From Psilocybe azurescens (taxonomy: Eukaryota > Basidiomycota > Agaricomycetes > Agaricales > Agrocybaceae), in NCBI GenBank assembly GCA_023853785.1, contig JAJIRX010000767.1, forward strand, positions 160,530-224,529: a DNA stretch of 64,000 nucleotides, written 5' to 3'. The position numbers were made by a program, and so were the translations under genes. Of the stretch, positions 34,287 to 45,880 are shown one piece after another. Position 1 is the first letter of the stretch. The number at the start of each line of letters is the position of its first letter. The notes beneath the pieces were generated by a model that did not search any database, had not been told where the DNA came from, and was given only the letters and a program-made list of their open reading frames with translations.

Positions 34287-36724
34287 TCAATGGCAATCCC
34301 TCCCATCACTGCCAGCAATCTGAGGTACATGTATCCCCGGTAGAAGGAATGGTAAAGGGATAATGGGTCTCTGGCTAAGTTCTGAAACAGCGGCAAATAT
34401 GCCTTGCTCATCACCGGTTAAATTTACGGTCAATGACTCTTGGATGTTGTCTGAATCAAGGTGGTCAAGCCCAAATATTGGGAATGGCGTTCCAATAGGT
34501 TCGCAGACGGTCCCATGCTTGGGTAAGGTTCCACCCACGAAGTACTGGCGAATGTATCGTTGTGTGCAGAGTGATGGAGCCGAAACAGAACAGTGCTTAT
34601 TGATCAAAAGGTTGGTTATATCAGTGCAACAACAGGTGTTCCAAGGCTCAAATTGAACTCACGCCCGCAGAGTTTTGCGTCAGGACCACTGAATCCTTAA
34701 ATCCCGTCGACATCTTCTTAGCGCTGACCGTGATATGTAGCTCAGCTCTCATGTTCTACAGTGATAGTAAGAGATGCCACCTACGCCCATAAAGGAGTCA
34801 CCGGATCTTCAAGAAATATTTAGCCGAATGATTACCTTTCTACGGTAAACATTGCATATCTCACCTGCAGTATTTCCCACCAATAATATGGGATGGCTGG
34901 TACTGGTGTTGAAGGGTCCTAAAATAATTTGTTATAAGTCATGTATCTAACCGCGTCAACGGTTAAAATTGCCTTGAAAATGATCTTTAGGATATTTAGG
35001 CCATCCTCTATGAAAGGAAAGGAATCAAGTACGATGAAGTTCTGAAAGTGAATTTTCGCTTACACACATCCTAGTCGTATTCTCGCCCATATTTCGGACC
35101 AGCTTGATCCTTCGATGACGGCCTTGAAGTAATCCTCCGATGATTTAAGGTCTCCGGGTACGTCATCGCCATCATTGCATAAAATAGCCGTTTGGGCATC
35201 TATCACACCATCAAACAGCCCTTTGGAAGGATCGCATTTGCACTGATAAGGCGGAGGAGAAACTTTGTCGAAGATCACGTCCCCTTTTCCTGCAGCAAGA
35301 TCTGCAAGTCCTTCTGCAAGAAATTTGAAAGACGCGTAGGGGCTATACAAGGCCGAGAACACCACTGCCCGTAGAAGACTATAGTCGATGATCCCGTATT
35401 TGGTCTCAGTTTTGATGGCCCTTGGATGAGAGCGAAGATTGTCGTAGAGCTTGGTCAGGTTTCGATGGATGTCGTCCGGGGTCGGAGCCCAGAAATGGCA
35501 CCCGTGGGGACCTGCTTCAGCACATCCCGTAAAGAAGCTATCCATGGCTTTGTCCGTGTCTAGAAGGTTTTTTGACCACAGCGCTGAAGAAAAAGGATTT
35601 ATATAACATGAGGTGCCGCAATTGGCAGAAAACATACTGGCATAGTAGTCTTCGGAGTCGACAACACCATCAATTACAAGACGTTCTATTTTGTCCTACG
35701 GTAAAGAACCTTAGTATTCTCCGCCAATTAGCACGAATGACATCTTACTGGAAATATCGCAGCAAACGTGGCTCCTAAGACAGACCCGTACCTGAAGCGG
35801 CGAGTTTCGAAGGTCAGAATCCTTTTCTTCTGAAGGAGAGAGTGAATCTTACGAGAAACCCCAGTACTGGATCTTGGTCCTGCCGTGAGCTTCGACGATG
35901 CGCAGCATATCACGAGCAGTTTGATCTGTGTTAATGTGCCTCAGGTATCCGTAGTCGTTCTCGGCGGCCAGTTGACCGAGTACTCGGGAACGAGCTAACG
36001 TCCTTGATATCCCTTCTTCCGAGCTATTCGCCAGTACCGGACCAATTTGAGACCATAAGGTGCGTTCAACATCAGTTTTGAAGAATGATGCGCGAGGCGT
36101 AGAGCGTGCGATTCCTGTGAGCTCTTCATTGAACTAGAGGACATATAAGAACAAAGATATCTACTTACCACGGGGGTCAAAACCAACAACATCGAATCGA
36201 GGACCAACAATGATGCTTAGAAGGTCTCCATTGGCACCTTGAATTAAATCTACGCCGCTCCCTCCTGGTCCTCCTGGATTGAATAGGATTGGACCGCGAT
36301 AAAATTTGGACGTGCTTGGAATCAACGCAGGTTTACGAATGAGTGCAATCACGGCTTCCGCTCCTTCTGGTTCAGAATGATTGAGGGGGACCTGATTTGG
36401 GTTTTAGCACTATTAGCGATAAGTTGTTGAAAGGAGGAGGGCGCTTACAATCAAGCGGGCGCATTGTCGCTTGGGGAAGCAAACCTGCCATTTAAGTTCT
36501 TTCGATGGTACAAGCTACGACGAGAGGGTTCATAAACGAGAACGATATGTCAATCATCATTTTTCAGAGAGTGATCAAGAAAGTGCGCTCACCTCCTGCC
36601 AAGAAAAGTCTTGCTGCAAGTTCTCAAAGCCGTGCAGGAGAGAATATGAAGATGCCCAATGCAATACAGCAACTCCAGAGAGCACAAAGACCAGGAAAGC
36701 AGCAATAGGTCGTCGTTTCTGCAT
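34287..36724 (-). CDS. TAP-like alpha/beta hydrolase (peptidase S33-type), copy A
   Basis: Multi-exon minus-strand gene starting at 36724 with MQKRRPIAAFLVFVLSGVAV, an N-terminal signal anchor. In order: FPKRQCARLIV, VIALIRKPALIPSTSKFYRG, oxyanion region FNPGGPGGSGVDLIQG, FDVVGFDPRG, GYLRHINTDQTARDMLRIVE, nucleophile YWGFS/YGSVLGATFAAIFP split by an intron, IERLVIDGVVDSEDYYAS, GCAEAGPHGCHFWAPTPDDI, a cap of about 180 aa with paired cysteines (CKCDPS), then HPILLVGNTA, DPVTPLWA with the catalytic Asp, NSAG/HCSVSAPSLCTQRYIR with the catalytic His. Stop at 34287. Related bacterial enzymes release tripeptides; in fungi such proteins are secreted or membrane-tethered. All three triad positions are present. 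Near-identical architecture to copies B and C. Confidence 0.85.
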
Positions 36725-37375
36725 ACTTGTTCACCGGATAAGTAATAGTAGTAGTGGAAAGAGAAGATTGGACCGCAGTCCAACACGCTATCAATCGGTT
36801 GGTGCCGCCGTGTACTATGTCGCACGATGATCATGATGGGTATCAACAAGAGAACTATCATGTGCTGCCAGTAAGAAGCAGCGCAGTGCGCAGCAATTAA
36901 GGATTGTGAGTCTATTCCGAAAGACGCTTGTGAGCTACGATAGCCGATAGCTGTAAGATTGGAAGTTATATTGGAAAGACAGAAAGATGAAGAGCATCAA
37001 GGACAACTCAAAGTAAAGCCTGTTTCATCATTGAAGTCCAGTTATGTATAATCCCGATAAGCCGAACGTTGTTGCCAAACCTAATTTTACTTTAAGTTTT
37101 TAGGTTGACTAAAAAAACACCCTTGGTCTACTGAGTGTGAGTCTGTGTACCAGAATTTGGATTCCATTGAGCACTGTAATATATATACAGGAGACGGCAG
37201 AGTTAAAAGTGCAGAGTCCTGGATAGATATTTATCTTATAGACGTGAATGGCTCCCCTTCCTGTTTATAGACTGTAGATGTGGACCACGAAAGAAAGGCA
37301 TCGAGATACCTGGGCTCTTACTAAGTTCGGATATCGCAGAGAGTACCTCTACTTTTCCCTATTCAGCCCTATTGA
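36725..37375. other. Intergenic, promoter of TAP-like copy A
   Basis: About 650 bp upstream of copy A and downstream of the TAP pseudogene. No additional feature recognised. Confidence 0.4.
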
Positions 37376-38410
37376 AGTTCCTGTCTGACTTCCCTTCGCG
37401 GTTGACAAACCAGCCTTGTTCACAGACCGTTCCAGGCTCAGGGAGAGTTCCGTCCACGAAGTAGGCTCGAACATATTTCTAGGTGCAAAAAGAAAGCGTC
37501 GAAATGGAATTATGCTTTATAGGTGTGGTAAAGTATTTAGCTTATATGGGCAGCATAGAGAATAGCTGGTTACTCACGCTCACAGAAAATTCTGTGAGCA
37601 CTACCGAGCCGTCGAAACCGGTGGACATGGCAGCAAACGTAACACCAAGAACAGAGCCATAACTGCATCATCTCAGAGTCAGCTTATGATGCTCAAAAGA
37701 ACCAGATCGCACCGAAAAGCATCAACCGCTCACGAAAATCGCCAATACTGAATCTTCGAACGTCCATGTGCTTCGACAATACGCAGCACAGAGCGAGCAG
37801 TCTGATCTGTATTAATATGCCTCAGATATCCGGTGGCACTTTCCACCGCAAGCTGTCCCACCACGCTAGCTCGTGCCCAAGAGTGTGCAATACCATCGTC
37901 CGCGCTGTTTAAAACCACTACCCTTGGGGGCGCTGATTTCCAGAGTGCACGATCGGCGTCGATTTTGAAGAAACGACGCACGTGGAATGTATTGTGCGAC
38001 GCCTTAATTCAAATTTCGAGAACATGCTTGATTTGAGTTGAGTTTTGTTGAGGTACTCCTTCAAACAGGACATGGCTTATAGCTTACTCCATGGGTCGAA
38101 GCCGACGATCTCACCGAGAAGGTCTTCCTTGACGGTCTTGGATGAAATTCACTCCACTTCCACCTGACCTCCCGGGGTTGAAGAGGATTGGACCTTTGTA
38201 AAGCTCTGAGGCAAAAGGATATTGGGAGGCTATACGTATCATCGCGATAGTTACTTCAGGCCCAGAAGAATGGTTGAGGGGAACCTAATAAGATGTAAAT
38301 TATAGAGAAGTTTTGGTATGTGGTTGAGGAAGTGAACGCCTTATAAATGAGACGCCGCATTGTCTGTTCGGAAAGTATTCTTACCAACTAAGTTCCTTCG
38401 ATGGAGGTAG
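37376..38410 (-). pseudogene. TAP-like hydrolase pseudogene with internal deletion
   Basis: Same orientation as copy A. N-terminal remnants EYFPNRQCG (preceded by an in-frame stop), ASELYKGPILFNPG followed by a frame break, RRFFKIDADRALWKSAPP, ATGYLRHINTDQTARSVLRI, SKIQYWRFS and YGSVLGVTFAAM are recognisable; then the sequence jumps directly to STGFDGSVVLTEFS and KYVRAYFVDGTLPEPGTVCE, which in intact copies lies about 290 residues further on. The cap domain, the DPVTPLW Asp region and the HCS His segment are therefore lost. Multiple lesions of different kinds, including one large deletion, make this a real pseudogene rather than a base-calling artefact. Confidence 0.85.
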
Positions 38411-39030
38411 CTATGCTAGAGGCATTAGTGCAAATGTACGAAGTCGAGCGAGAAGAAGTACTTGCCTTATACCATGAGAATGTGCTGTATAGGTTTGGCA
38501 CTCCAGATTTCTGTAACACAGTCAGTTCAGAACGTAGCACAAATCCGCGCCGAAGACCATGTAAAAGTAAAACACCGAAATTGTGCACAGAAAGTGAACG
38601 AGCTGGAGCCGTGGCATGTTTTCTGGTGGCAAAGGAACAGTAAAGAGTGCAGCCAACGCTTCTTCGATAGTTCATCCTATTCCTACAGTAAGGGATGAAT
38701 CTTTCTGTAGTCAATAATGTGTGTGATAACGTGGCTCAGGTTTTTGGTAGGTTTAACCTACGTGTTCGATAGGAATGGGTACTTGGCCTGGCGACAAATT
38801 TGAGATCGTGTGTGCCCGCAAAGCACATTCCTACGTTTAAATACCATCTAGCGAGACGCGCGAAAGTTGAGCAGAGCTCCGGAAGTTGGGATTCTGAATA
38901 AATAGCAATACTATTAGGGATAAAGAATGTCAGCTGAATACAAGGCAGGAGCCTAACATCATAAAGAGTGCTTCAAACGAATGAACAGAATCCTTATACC
39001 GAGTTCCGGTCATTAATCGTCTTTGTAGCT
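38411..39030. other. Intergenic between pseudogene and MIR-domain gene
   Basis: The part nearest the pseudogene may hold its lost 5' exon, but no frame is convincing. The rest has no recognisable feature. Confidence 0.4.
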
Positions 39031-40034
39031 TTAGCCATCCGTCACGCCTACGTAGTTCCATACGACCTGTTTAATTTGCCATAATTTGGCAAGGACACCA
39101 CTGGATTGAGGAGGATTTGAGGGCCTTGTCGACCTTTGTCTGAGACACTGTGGGTTGGGGGCGCTGCTTGAGTCACTATAGTTAAGATTGGATCAGTCAG
39201 TGAGAACGAAGAGTTGATACTACATATGCTTACGAAGAGGATGAAAGGCGGTCTCGATAATCCACAATGAGTTGGCGTCTCGTCCACCTTCAACATTGCA
39301 TGTAACTTCCTGCTGCTTGAGGCCCCATTCGGGAAGCATAACCTTATGCGAAAAGAGATAGCATCCAGCTAGTCTGTGGTGAAGTCTGAATGGCGTTTGG
39401 GTGGATAAGAGTTGGCTTTCATTGTCGATCTCAACAGACCAGTCGTCGTTTTCGTCTCCAAGGAACCCTCGTATCCCGTATCCTGTCACCTCTTTCTGGA
39501 ACCAGACATCTGATACTGGTGCACTATGTTCAAAATGTGAATGAAGAGCTTTCTCTGTAGCCAGATGTTGTAGCTTGATGGGCATCGTCGGGTACACAAA
39601 TTCAGGAGGCGAATGTTCCCAGTCGAACGCGGTGTATTCTCCACTATTGGTGACTTTGGTTCTGTTGAGAATTTGCCAATCGTTACTCGAGTCTGCCTGA
39701 GAATATAGGGTTACTTGTTGCTCTAGATCGCTCTGTATTAGTCAAAAGAAATCGAGATGATAAAAATGATATACGTTGGCTGCCGTTAGGGTAGAAAAGA
39801 GCATGCGAATGCAGATATCCACCCGTTTCAACATGGCGGATGGTCACGATTGAACCAAGGGCAACATCTGAATCTGGTCTCAGCATAATGTGCAACATGG
39901 CTGGACGACACGTAATGTACTCGTAGACGTGAAGACGTACCAGCCCGTGGCTCAGCTCTTGCTTGTCCTCCAAGGCCAGAAATTAGCGCCCATAGAGAAA
40001 GAATACCACAAATTTGACTGAACATGACGCCCAA
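39031..40034 (-). CDS. Stand-alone MIR-domain protein derived from a Pmt-type mannosyltransferase
   Basis: Starts at 40034 or 40025 with MFSQICGILSLWALISGLGG followed by QARAEPR, a good signal peptide. After an intron (donor GTACGT) it enters DSDVALGSIVTIRHVETGGY followed by LHSHALFYPNGSQ, then KLQHLATEKALHSHFEHSAP, GYGIRGFLGDENDDWSVEID and HHRLAGCYLFSHKVMLPEWG. These are three MIR repeats matching the PMT1-type gene at 46.2-49.6 kb almost block for block. The resemblance continues beyond the MIR region: LAKLWQIKQVVW against LAKFWELQQVMW. No catalytic PMT N terminus and no C-terminal membrane segments are present. The C-terminal frame is ambiguous (stop at 39048 or, after a one-base shift, 39031). 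Either a secreted MIR protein or a decaying PMT fragment fused to a signal peptide. Confidence 0.65.
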
Positions 40035-40202
40035 TAGTCGGAATAGCGCTAACTGTTAATAAGAGGATGTAGTTGAACTTTGGTTAGAGTACAAGTTACA
40101 TAAAGGAAGTCGACCGCATTGAGCCTGCCGTCGTGATCCGTCGGTCTGATACTTAGGGATTCAACGGTTTGATCAGCAACTACGACATGTATCGGCCATG
40201 GC

Positions 40203-40249
40203 CCAACCAGCCATGTGGTTGGTTGGGATCTTCACACATAGGCTATATA
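40203..40249. promoter_or_regulatory. Divergent promoter with palindrome and TATA box
   Basis: The 308-bp space between the MIR-domain gene (minus) and TAP-like copy B (plus) contains a perfect inverted repeat CCAACCA-6 nt-TGGTTGG (40203-40209 and 40216-40222) and, 20 bp on, CTATATAT at about 40243, roughly 95 bp before the start of copy B. The palindrome is a candidate transcription-factor site; this is inference. Confidence 0.4.
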
Positions 40250-40342
40250 TGCGTCGAATATGCCAATATTCTGTACACTACCTCCCACCCTGACCACTGA
40301 CCACGACGAGGAAAGATAATCGACTCAACCTTGCAAGTTATC

Positions 40343-42779
40343 ATGTCTCCCAGTCGATTCAAGCTGGCGATTTTTACAGCGTCAGCGATTCTAGGGACAG
40401 GGTTCTTCTTATCTCGCTCGAATACAAGCGCTGATGTCTCTAGCAACTCGAAGACGCAAGTTGGATGTGAAGCCACAGCTTGGATGGGCATGCATCCTTG
40501 GGAACAGGTATGTTTTCTTGTGTTTGTGGAATGACGTGCAGTTGAAAGGTTTTCGTATAGTTTTCCCCAAGTAAGGATCTAGTCTGGAAAGAATGCGCTC
40601 CTGATCGTCAATGCGCCCGTCTTATCGTGAATGAATTCATATTTCCTACTTCTTTCGTTGATTGAATCCACTTGCAGGTTCCATTGAACCATTCTGACCC
40701 AGACGGAGAGGAAGCGATCATTGCCCTTGTGCGTAAGCCCGCAGCGGTTCCACAAGACTCTGAACTCTACCGAGGGCCGATCCTCTTCAATCCCGGGGGC
40801 CCTGGTGCAAGTGGTGTAGACCTTATTCTTAGACCAATAGCGGATCTCCTCAGTACCATCGTTGGTCCTGAGTTCGATCTCGTCAGTTTTGACCCAAGAG
40901 GTATGTTTCTGCAATGATTGCTCAGAGCCAACTACTCATCTAATATGCACAGGGATTTCGAGATCAACGCCCCGTATATCCTTTTTCAAGACAGACATTG
41001 AAAGATCGTTGTTTGGATACGATGATTTACCACTAGCAAATAACACGGATGAGGGTATTCATAGAACCTTGGCACGCGCGAAGGTTGTGGGCCAATTGGC
41101 TGCAGAAACCGACAATGGTTATTTGAGACATATGAATACTGATCAAACGGCTCGTGATATGCTCCGAATTGTAGAAGCCTACGGAAGATCGAAGCTGCAG
41201 TATTGGGGTCTCTCGTGCGGCACTTTTACTTGTCTATGGCTTGTATCTTATCTCATTAGACGTTCTCGGTGCTAGATATGGCACTCTTTTAGGAGCTACT
41301 TTCGCTTCCATATTCCCGGTGAGTAAGATCAACTGCGCACCGCGTAGGTTTGGACTGACACCCCATACTAATTCAGGATAAAATAGAACGTATGGTGCTT
41401 GACGGGGTCGCTGATGCCGAGGACTACTATGCAGGTAAATTTAGCTATGCCAATATAACTATTACGCCCCTCTGATTCAGGCAAAGTGGATCGATGGTTA
41501 ACAAGCTTGGTCGACACCGATAAGGTGCTTGATGGTTTCTTCATCGGGTGCGCTGAAGCTGGCCCTGAAAGCTGCGAATTTTGGGCTCCCACCGCGGACA
41601 ATATCCGTCAGAACCTGACTAACCTGTTCGAGCATATTCGCTCGCGTCCTATGCCTATCAAAGCGGATTCGGTGTATGGGATACTGGACTACACGAAGTT
41701 GAAGAAGACGATCTTCACGACACTCTATAAGCCATATATGTACTTCCCCGCTCTATCCAAGGCGCTGGCTGAGCTTGCTGCTGGGAATGGGACCGCGCTA
41801 TATTCTTTAGTTCCAGGACGGAAGACGCCCGTATGCTCTTGTGATCCGTCGACGCCCGGTCCTCTATTTGATATTATCTCGGATTCGACGACTGCGATAC
41901 AATGCAATGATGGCGAGTACGTTTCTGATGATGTGCAAGCTGCGGAAGATCATTTTGAGGGGTCGATGAAAGTGTCGCAATGGGGTGATCTTTGGGCTCG
42001 TTCCAGACTTGGTTGCATGTGAGAGCACTGGTGCTGAGTACACAAGGGTTTTATTCAACTAACTTATCATGATGGACGCCTTCAGCGGATGGCCAAAGTT
42101 TCCCAAGACGCAATTTCGAGGTCAGACACGCTCTTATATCTAGTGTATCTGTGACTGAATGATCTTAGGCCCGTTCGAGGGCAAGACGAGCCACCCTATC
42201 CTCCTAATTGGTAATACTGCAGGTAAGCGTATGTTAGTATCCCAGTCAATGTCGCAGTATTTTTATATTAATCATTGAAGATCCTGTCACCCCTTTATGG
42301 GCGTAAGTCTCATACTCTTTTGAACTCATATCCATGTGGAAATTAACCTGAAGCGCGAACACAGAGCACGGAATATGTCTCGCGGTTTCGAAGGATCCGT
42401 CGTCCTTCAGCAAAATTCACTCGGGGTGCGTATCATTCCCAGCGTCATTACAAACAAAAACGTGCTCAACGTAGATACTAACTACACTGAACTTTTGACT
42501 TTTTGAACTTTTCATTTGCAGCACTGCTCTTTCGCTGCGCCATCTCTTTGCACCCAACAGCATGTCCGGAAATATTTTCTGGATGGAACACTTCCTCCAA
42601 AAGGAACGGTCTGTGAGCCGATTTCCCAACCGTTCCCTAATTCGAATTCGAATTCGGATTTGGAATCTCAGATGGCGCAGGCCATTTTCAGTGAGGCTAC
42701 TTTGAATGCGCAGGATCGTAAGTTATTGGAGGCAGTTGTGGATCTTAGCAAGATGGACGTTGTATCAGGGCCTTTGTGA
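40343..42779 (+). CDS. TAP-like alpha/beta hydrolase, copy B
   Basis: Begins MSPSRFKLAIFTASAILGTG (signal anchor), then EATAWMGMHPWEQ. Order of motifs as in copy A: VPLNHSDPDGEEAIIALVRK, FNPGGPGASGVDLILRPIAD, GISRSTPRISFFKTDIERSL, GYLRHMNTDQTARDMLRIVE, nucleophile YWGLS/YGTLLGATFASIFP, DKIERMVLDGVADAEDYYAG, DTDKVLDGFFIGCAEAGPES, cap with CSCDPSTPGPLFDI, HPILLIGNTA, DPVTPLWA, then GHCSFAAPSLCTQQHVRKYF with the catalytic His, ending at 42779. The intron at the nucleophile (about 41215-41273) interrupts the Ser codon. About nine introns. Intact by reading; likely the best functional representative of the cluster. Secreted or membrane-tethered exo-peptidase or esterase activity is family inference. 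Confidence 0.87.
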
Positions 42780-43169
42780 TCTTACAAATGATTTGTTTTC
42801 TTAGGACCGCGTCTCCCATCTCCACTGAACAGTAGATCGTTGATATACTTCAATTTCGCAATTGGGGTTCCACCCAAAGAGTTAAATCCTGTCAGATCAA
42901 ATCAAGAACAGTGCCTTGACAGTGCTGAGAGTTGATTAGACTATTTGAACCCGGATTGAGACGAAGATTGATATCAACGAATTTGCAACGCGGACCGCAT
43001 TCATGTTCCTCCATTTATACGGCTGCTGGGGTATGATATTGGAAACGTTGGAATCTTCACACACAATAGTTAAACGGTCTTTGGCATGAGAATCTACCGT
43101 ACAGCCATTGACTGCAACACAGCAAAGTGACGACGAGCAACATATATTGAGCAAGTGATGATCTCAACC
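42780..43169. other. Intergenic, promoter of TAP-like copy C
   Basis: About 390 bp between tandem hydrolase genes. TTTATACGG near 43014 might be a TATA box about 150 bp upstream. Nothing else seen. Confidence 0.35.
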
Positions 43170-45375
43170 ATGTCTTTCAACAGGGTCAAGCTGGCAATCT
43201 TCGCGACATCTGGAATTTTGGGGGCGCTATTTCTTGTGCTGCATCTGAATCGCGACGCAGGTCTCTTCGGAATAAATGACGAACTTCGGAGCGGATTGGA
43301 TTTGGGGCGAGTTCGATACGAAGCTTTAGCTTGGAAGGACATGATGCTTCCTTGGGAACAGGTTCAGTTGCATCTTTCTTCCGTCTAGGATCTGCTATGA
43401 AGCTTACACCTGTCTACATAGCTTCCGCCAAGTAGGAATCTCGTGTGGCATGAATGCTCTCCTGATCGACAATGTGCTCGTCTGATTGTGGACAAACCCC
43501 TTTCTCTCCACCACAAGTTTTGAGGAACTGAGCTAGTGCTATCTCTGTGCAGGTACCTTTGAATCACCATGACCCAGAGGGCGACGAAGCGGTTATTGCA
43601 CTTGTGCGTAAACCTGCCGCTGTGCCTGAAGACTCCGAGTGCTATCGAGGACCGATCCTCTTCAACCCTGGAGGCCCTGGTGGAAGTGGGGTGGATTTAA
43701 TCCTTGGAGAGGCAGCAGATCAATTCAGTACAATTGTTGGTCCCGGATTTGATATTGTGGGCTTTGACCCTCGAGGTATGCCTCTTGCTTTTGAAAGCAA
43801 TTTGAGTGCAATATCTTATCTATCTTGAGTGTAGGAATATCAAGATCGACGCCCCGTGTATCATTCTTTAAAACTGATATTGAAAGATCCATGTGGGGCT
43901 ACGGCGGACTATCCCTCGTGAATAAGACGGATGAGGGCATTTATAGGACTATGGCGCGGGCGAAGGTCGTTGCTCAATTGGCCGAAGAGACCGACAGCGG
44001 GTATCTTAGGTATATGAATACAGATCAAACTGCTCGGGATATGCTGCGAATTGTTGAAGCCCATGGAATATCCAAGTTACAATATTGGGGCTTCAGCTAT
44101 GGAACTCTCTTAGGGGCGACTTTCGCTTCTATGTTTCCTGTGAGTAAGATCAGTACAGTCTTGCGCGCTTAGCTTAGCTCTCAATCCTCAAATCAGGATA
44201 AAATCGAACGTATGGTAATCGACGGTGTTGTTGATGCCGAGGACTACTACACAGGTACTCGCAATCGCCTACATTCACTATACCGACATATCATTAATCC
44301 ATGATAAACGCAGGCAATGGGACAGCTTCATTGGTCGATACAGACAAGGCCCTCGACAATTTCTACATGGGATGCGCTGAAGCCGGTCCAGAGGGCTGCG
44401 ATTTCTGGGCTCCCACCCCAGATAACATTCGCCAGAATTTGACTAAGATCACCCAGCATATTCGCTCACGGCCTATGCCAATCAAATCTGGATCAACGTA
44501 TGGAATACTGGATTATGCAAAATTGAGGAAGACTATTTTCACTTCGCTGTATTCACCTTTCTTTTCGTTTCCTGTTCTTGCTAAAGCGCTGGCTGAGCTT
44601 GCTGCGGGAAACGGGACCTCTCTGTATTCGATGTATCCTGATCAGCTGGTCTCTGAATGCTCGTGCGATCCTTCGACACACTTATACGACATTGTTTTGG
44701 ACTCGACCACAGCTATTACATGCAATGATTTCGATCATGTTCCCGACGATGTGCGTAAGGCCGAAAAGCACCTTGAAATGATGCTGAAAGTCACACAATG
44801 GGGAGAGCTGTGGTCCAGCTTGAGGTTTAACTGCATGTAAGTGTTTCAATTCAAATTTCGAGCAAGTAAATGCATGTCTGCTTTTACAGCGGTTGGCCCA
44901 AGCTCCCAAGGACACGATTCCGTGGTAAGATTGTCTTGACTCTTCTTTGCTTGGCTGCTTGAAACAATTTATCCTGATGTATATAATACAGGTCCCTTCG
45001 TAGGCAAAACGAACCATCCCATCCTCCTCATTGGAAACACGGCAGGTAAGTGGGCCTTGGTTAATTCCAATTCGTTGAACTTACGCACGCGAATTTTTGG
45101 TATAGATCCTGTGACTCCGTTGTGGGCGTACGTTTATGTGCCATCTTCAATTTTATATGATCTTCGACTGAAGATGTATATGGCAGTGCAAAGAATATGT
45201 CTAGAGGCTTCGAAGGATCCGTTGTTCTCCAGCAAAACTCAGTGGGAGTGCGTTTATGACATCATGCATCATCTTTCAAACTATTCACTATATTACCTCA
45301 CAGCATTGTTCGATATCTGCACCGTCTCTTTGCACGCTGCAACATGTCCGAGAATACTTCCAAGTTGGCAAGTAG
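43170..45375 (+). CDS. TAP-like alpha/beta hydrolase, copy C, C-terminally shortened
   Basis: Start chosen at 43170 (MSFNRVKLAIFATSGILGAL) because it aligns with copy B; upstream in-frame starts exist at 43158. Motifs: VPLNHHDPEGDEAVIALVRK, ILFNPGGPGGSGVDLILGEA, FDIVGFDPRG, GYLRYMNTDQTARDMLRIVE, nucleophile YWGFSYGTLLGATFASMFP (uninterrupted here, unlike copies A and B), DKIERMVIDGVVDAEDYY, GCAEAGPEGCDFWAPTPDNI, HPILLIGNTA, DPVTPLWA, and HCSISAPSLCTLQHVREYFQ. An in-frame TAG at 45373-45375 then ends the protein about 60 residues earlier than copy B, removing the TLPPKGTVCEP tail but not the triad. Clearly a tandem duplicate of copy B. Probably active, but the missing tail makes this uncertain. 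Confidence 0.82.
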
Positions 45376-45880
45376 AATGAAGGTTAGTAACTGTATGCGT
45401 CTGCCGCATTCAAATTCAAATCATCGCCAAAGTACCTCAAGGACTAAGTATTCACTTAATTATACGTAAAGTACGATAATCTTCTAGAATCTCTCGCCAA
45501 GCGACGTGTCGGAATTTGCGCAGATGTCGTCTTAGCCGAGGTCTCAACCGACAAATTGCATGCGATACGGCTCCACTTTTCGACACGAAATCGCCGAAAG
45601 GCATGATTCTTGGCAGAAAAGCGCCCACCGGCGCCCTTTCAGGCATACTGCGCTTAACGATCAAACTCATATACTTAAAAGATCAATCTTTTTACAATAG
45701 TGGTTTTGATTGACGCCCTCTCCCCTTAGTCCCTGTTTCGGGATGCAATATCTACTACGTGGGTTGTTCAATTAAACCTTTGAATACCCTTCAATTTCTG
45801 ATGGGTTCTCTTTAGCTTAAAAATAATGTGTAAGGAATATCGTCCATAGAATTAAATGCATAATCTGATATCTGTTACAG
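45376..45880. other. Intergenic, no supported gene
   Basis: Stretch between the truncated hydrolase and the O-methyltransferase exon. The expected C-terminal codons of copy C (TLPPKGTVCEP-like) were not found here. Confidence 0.35.
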
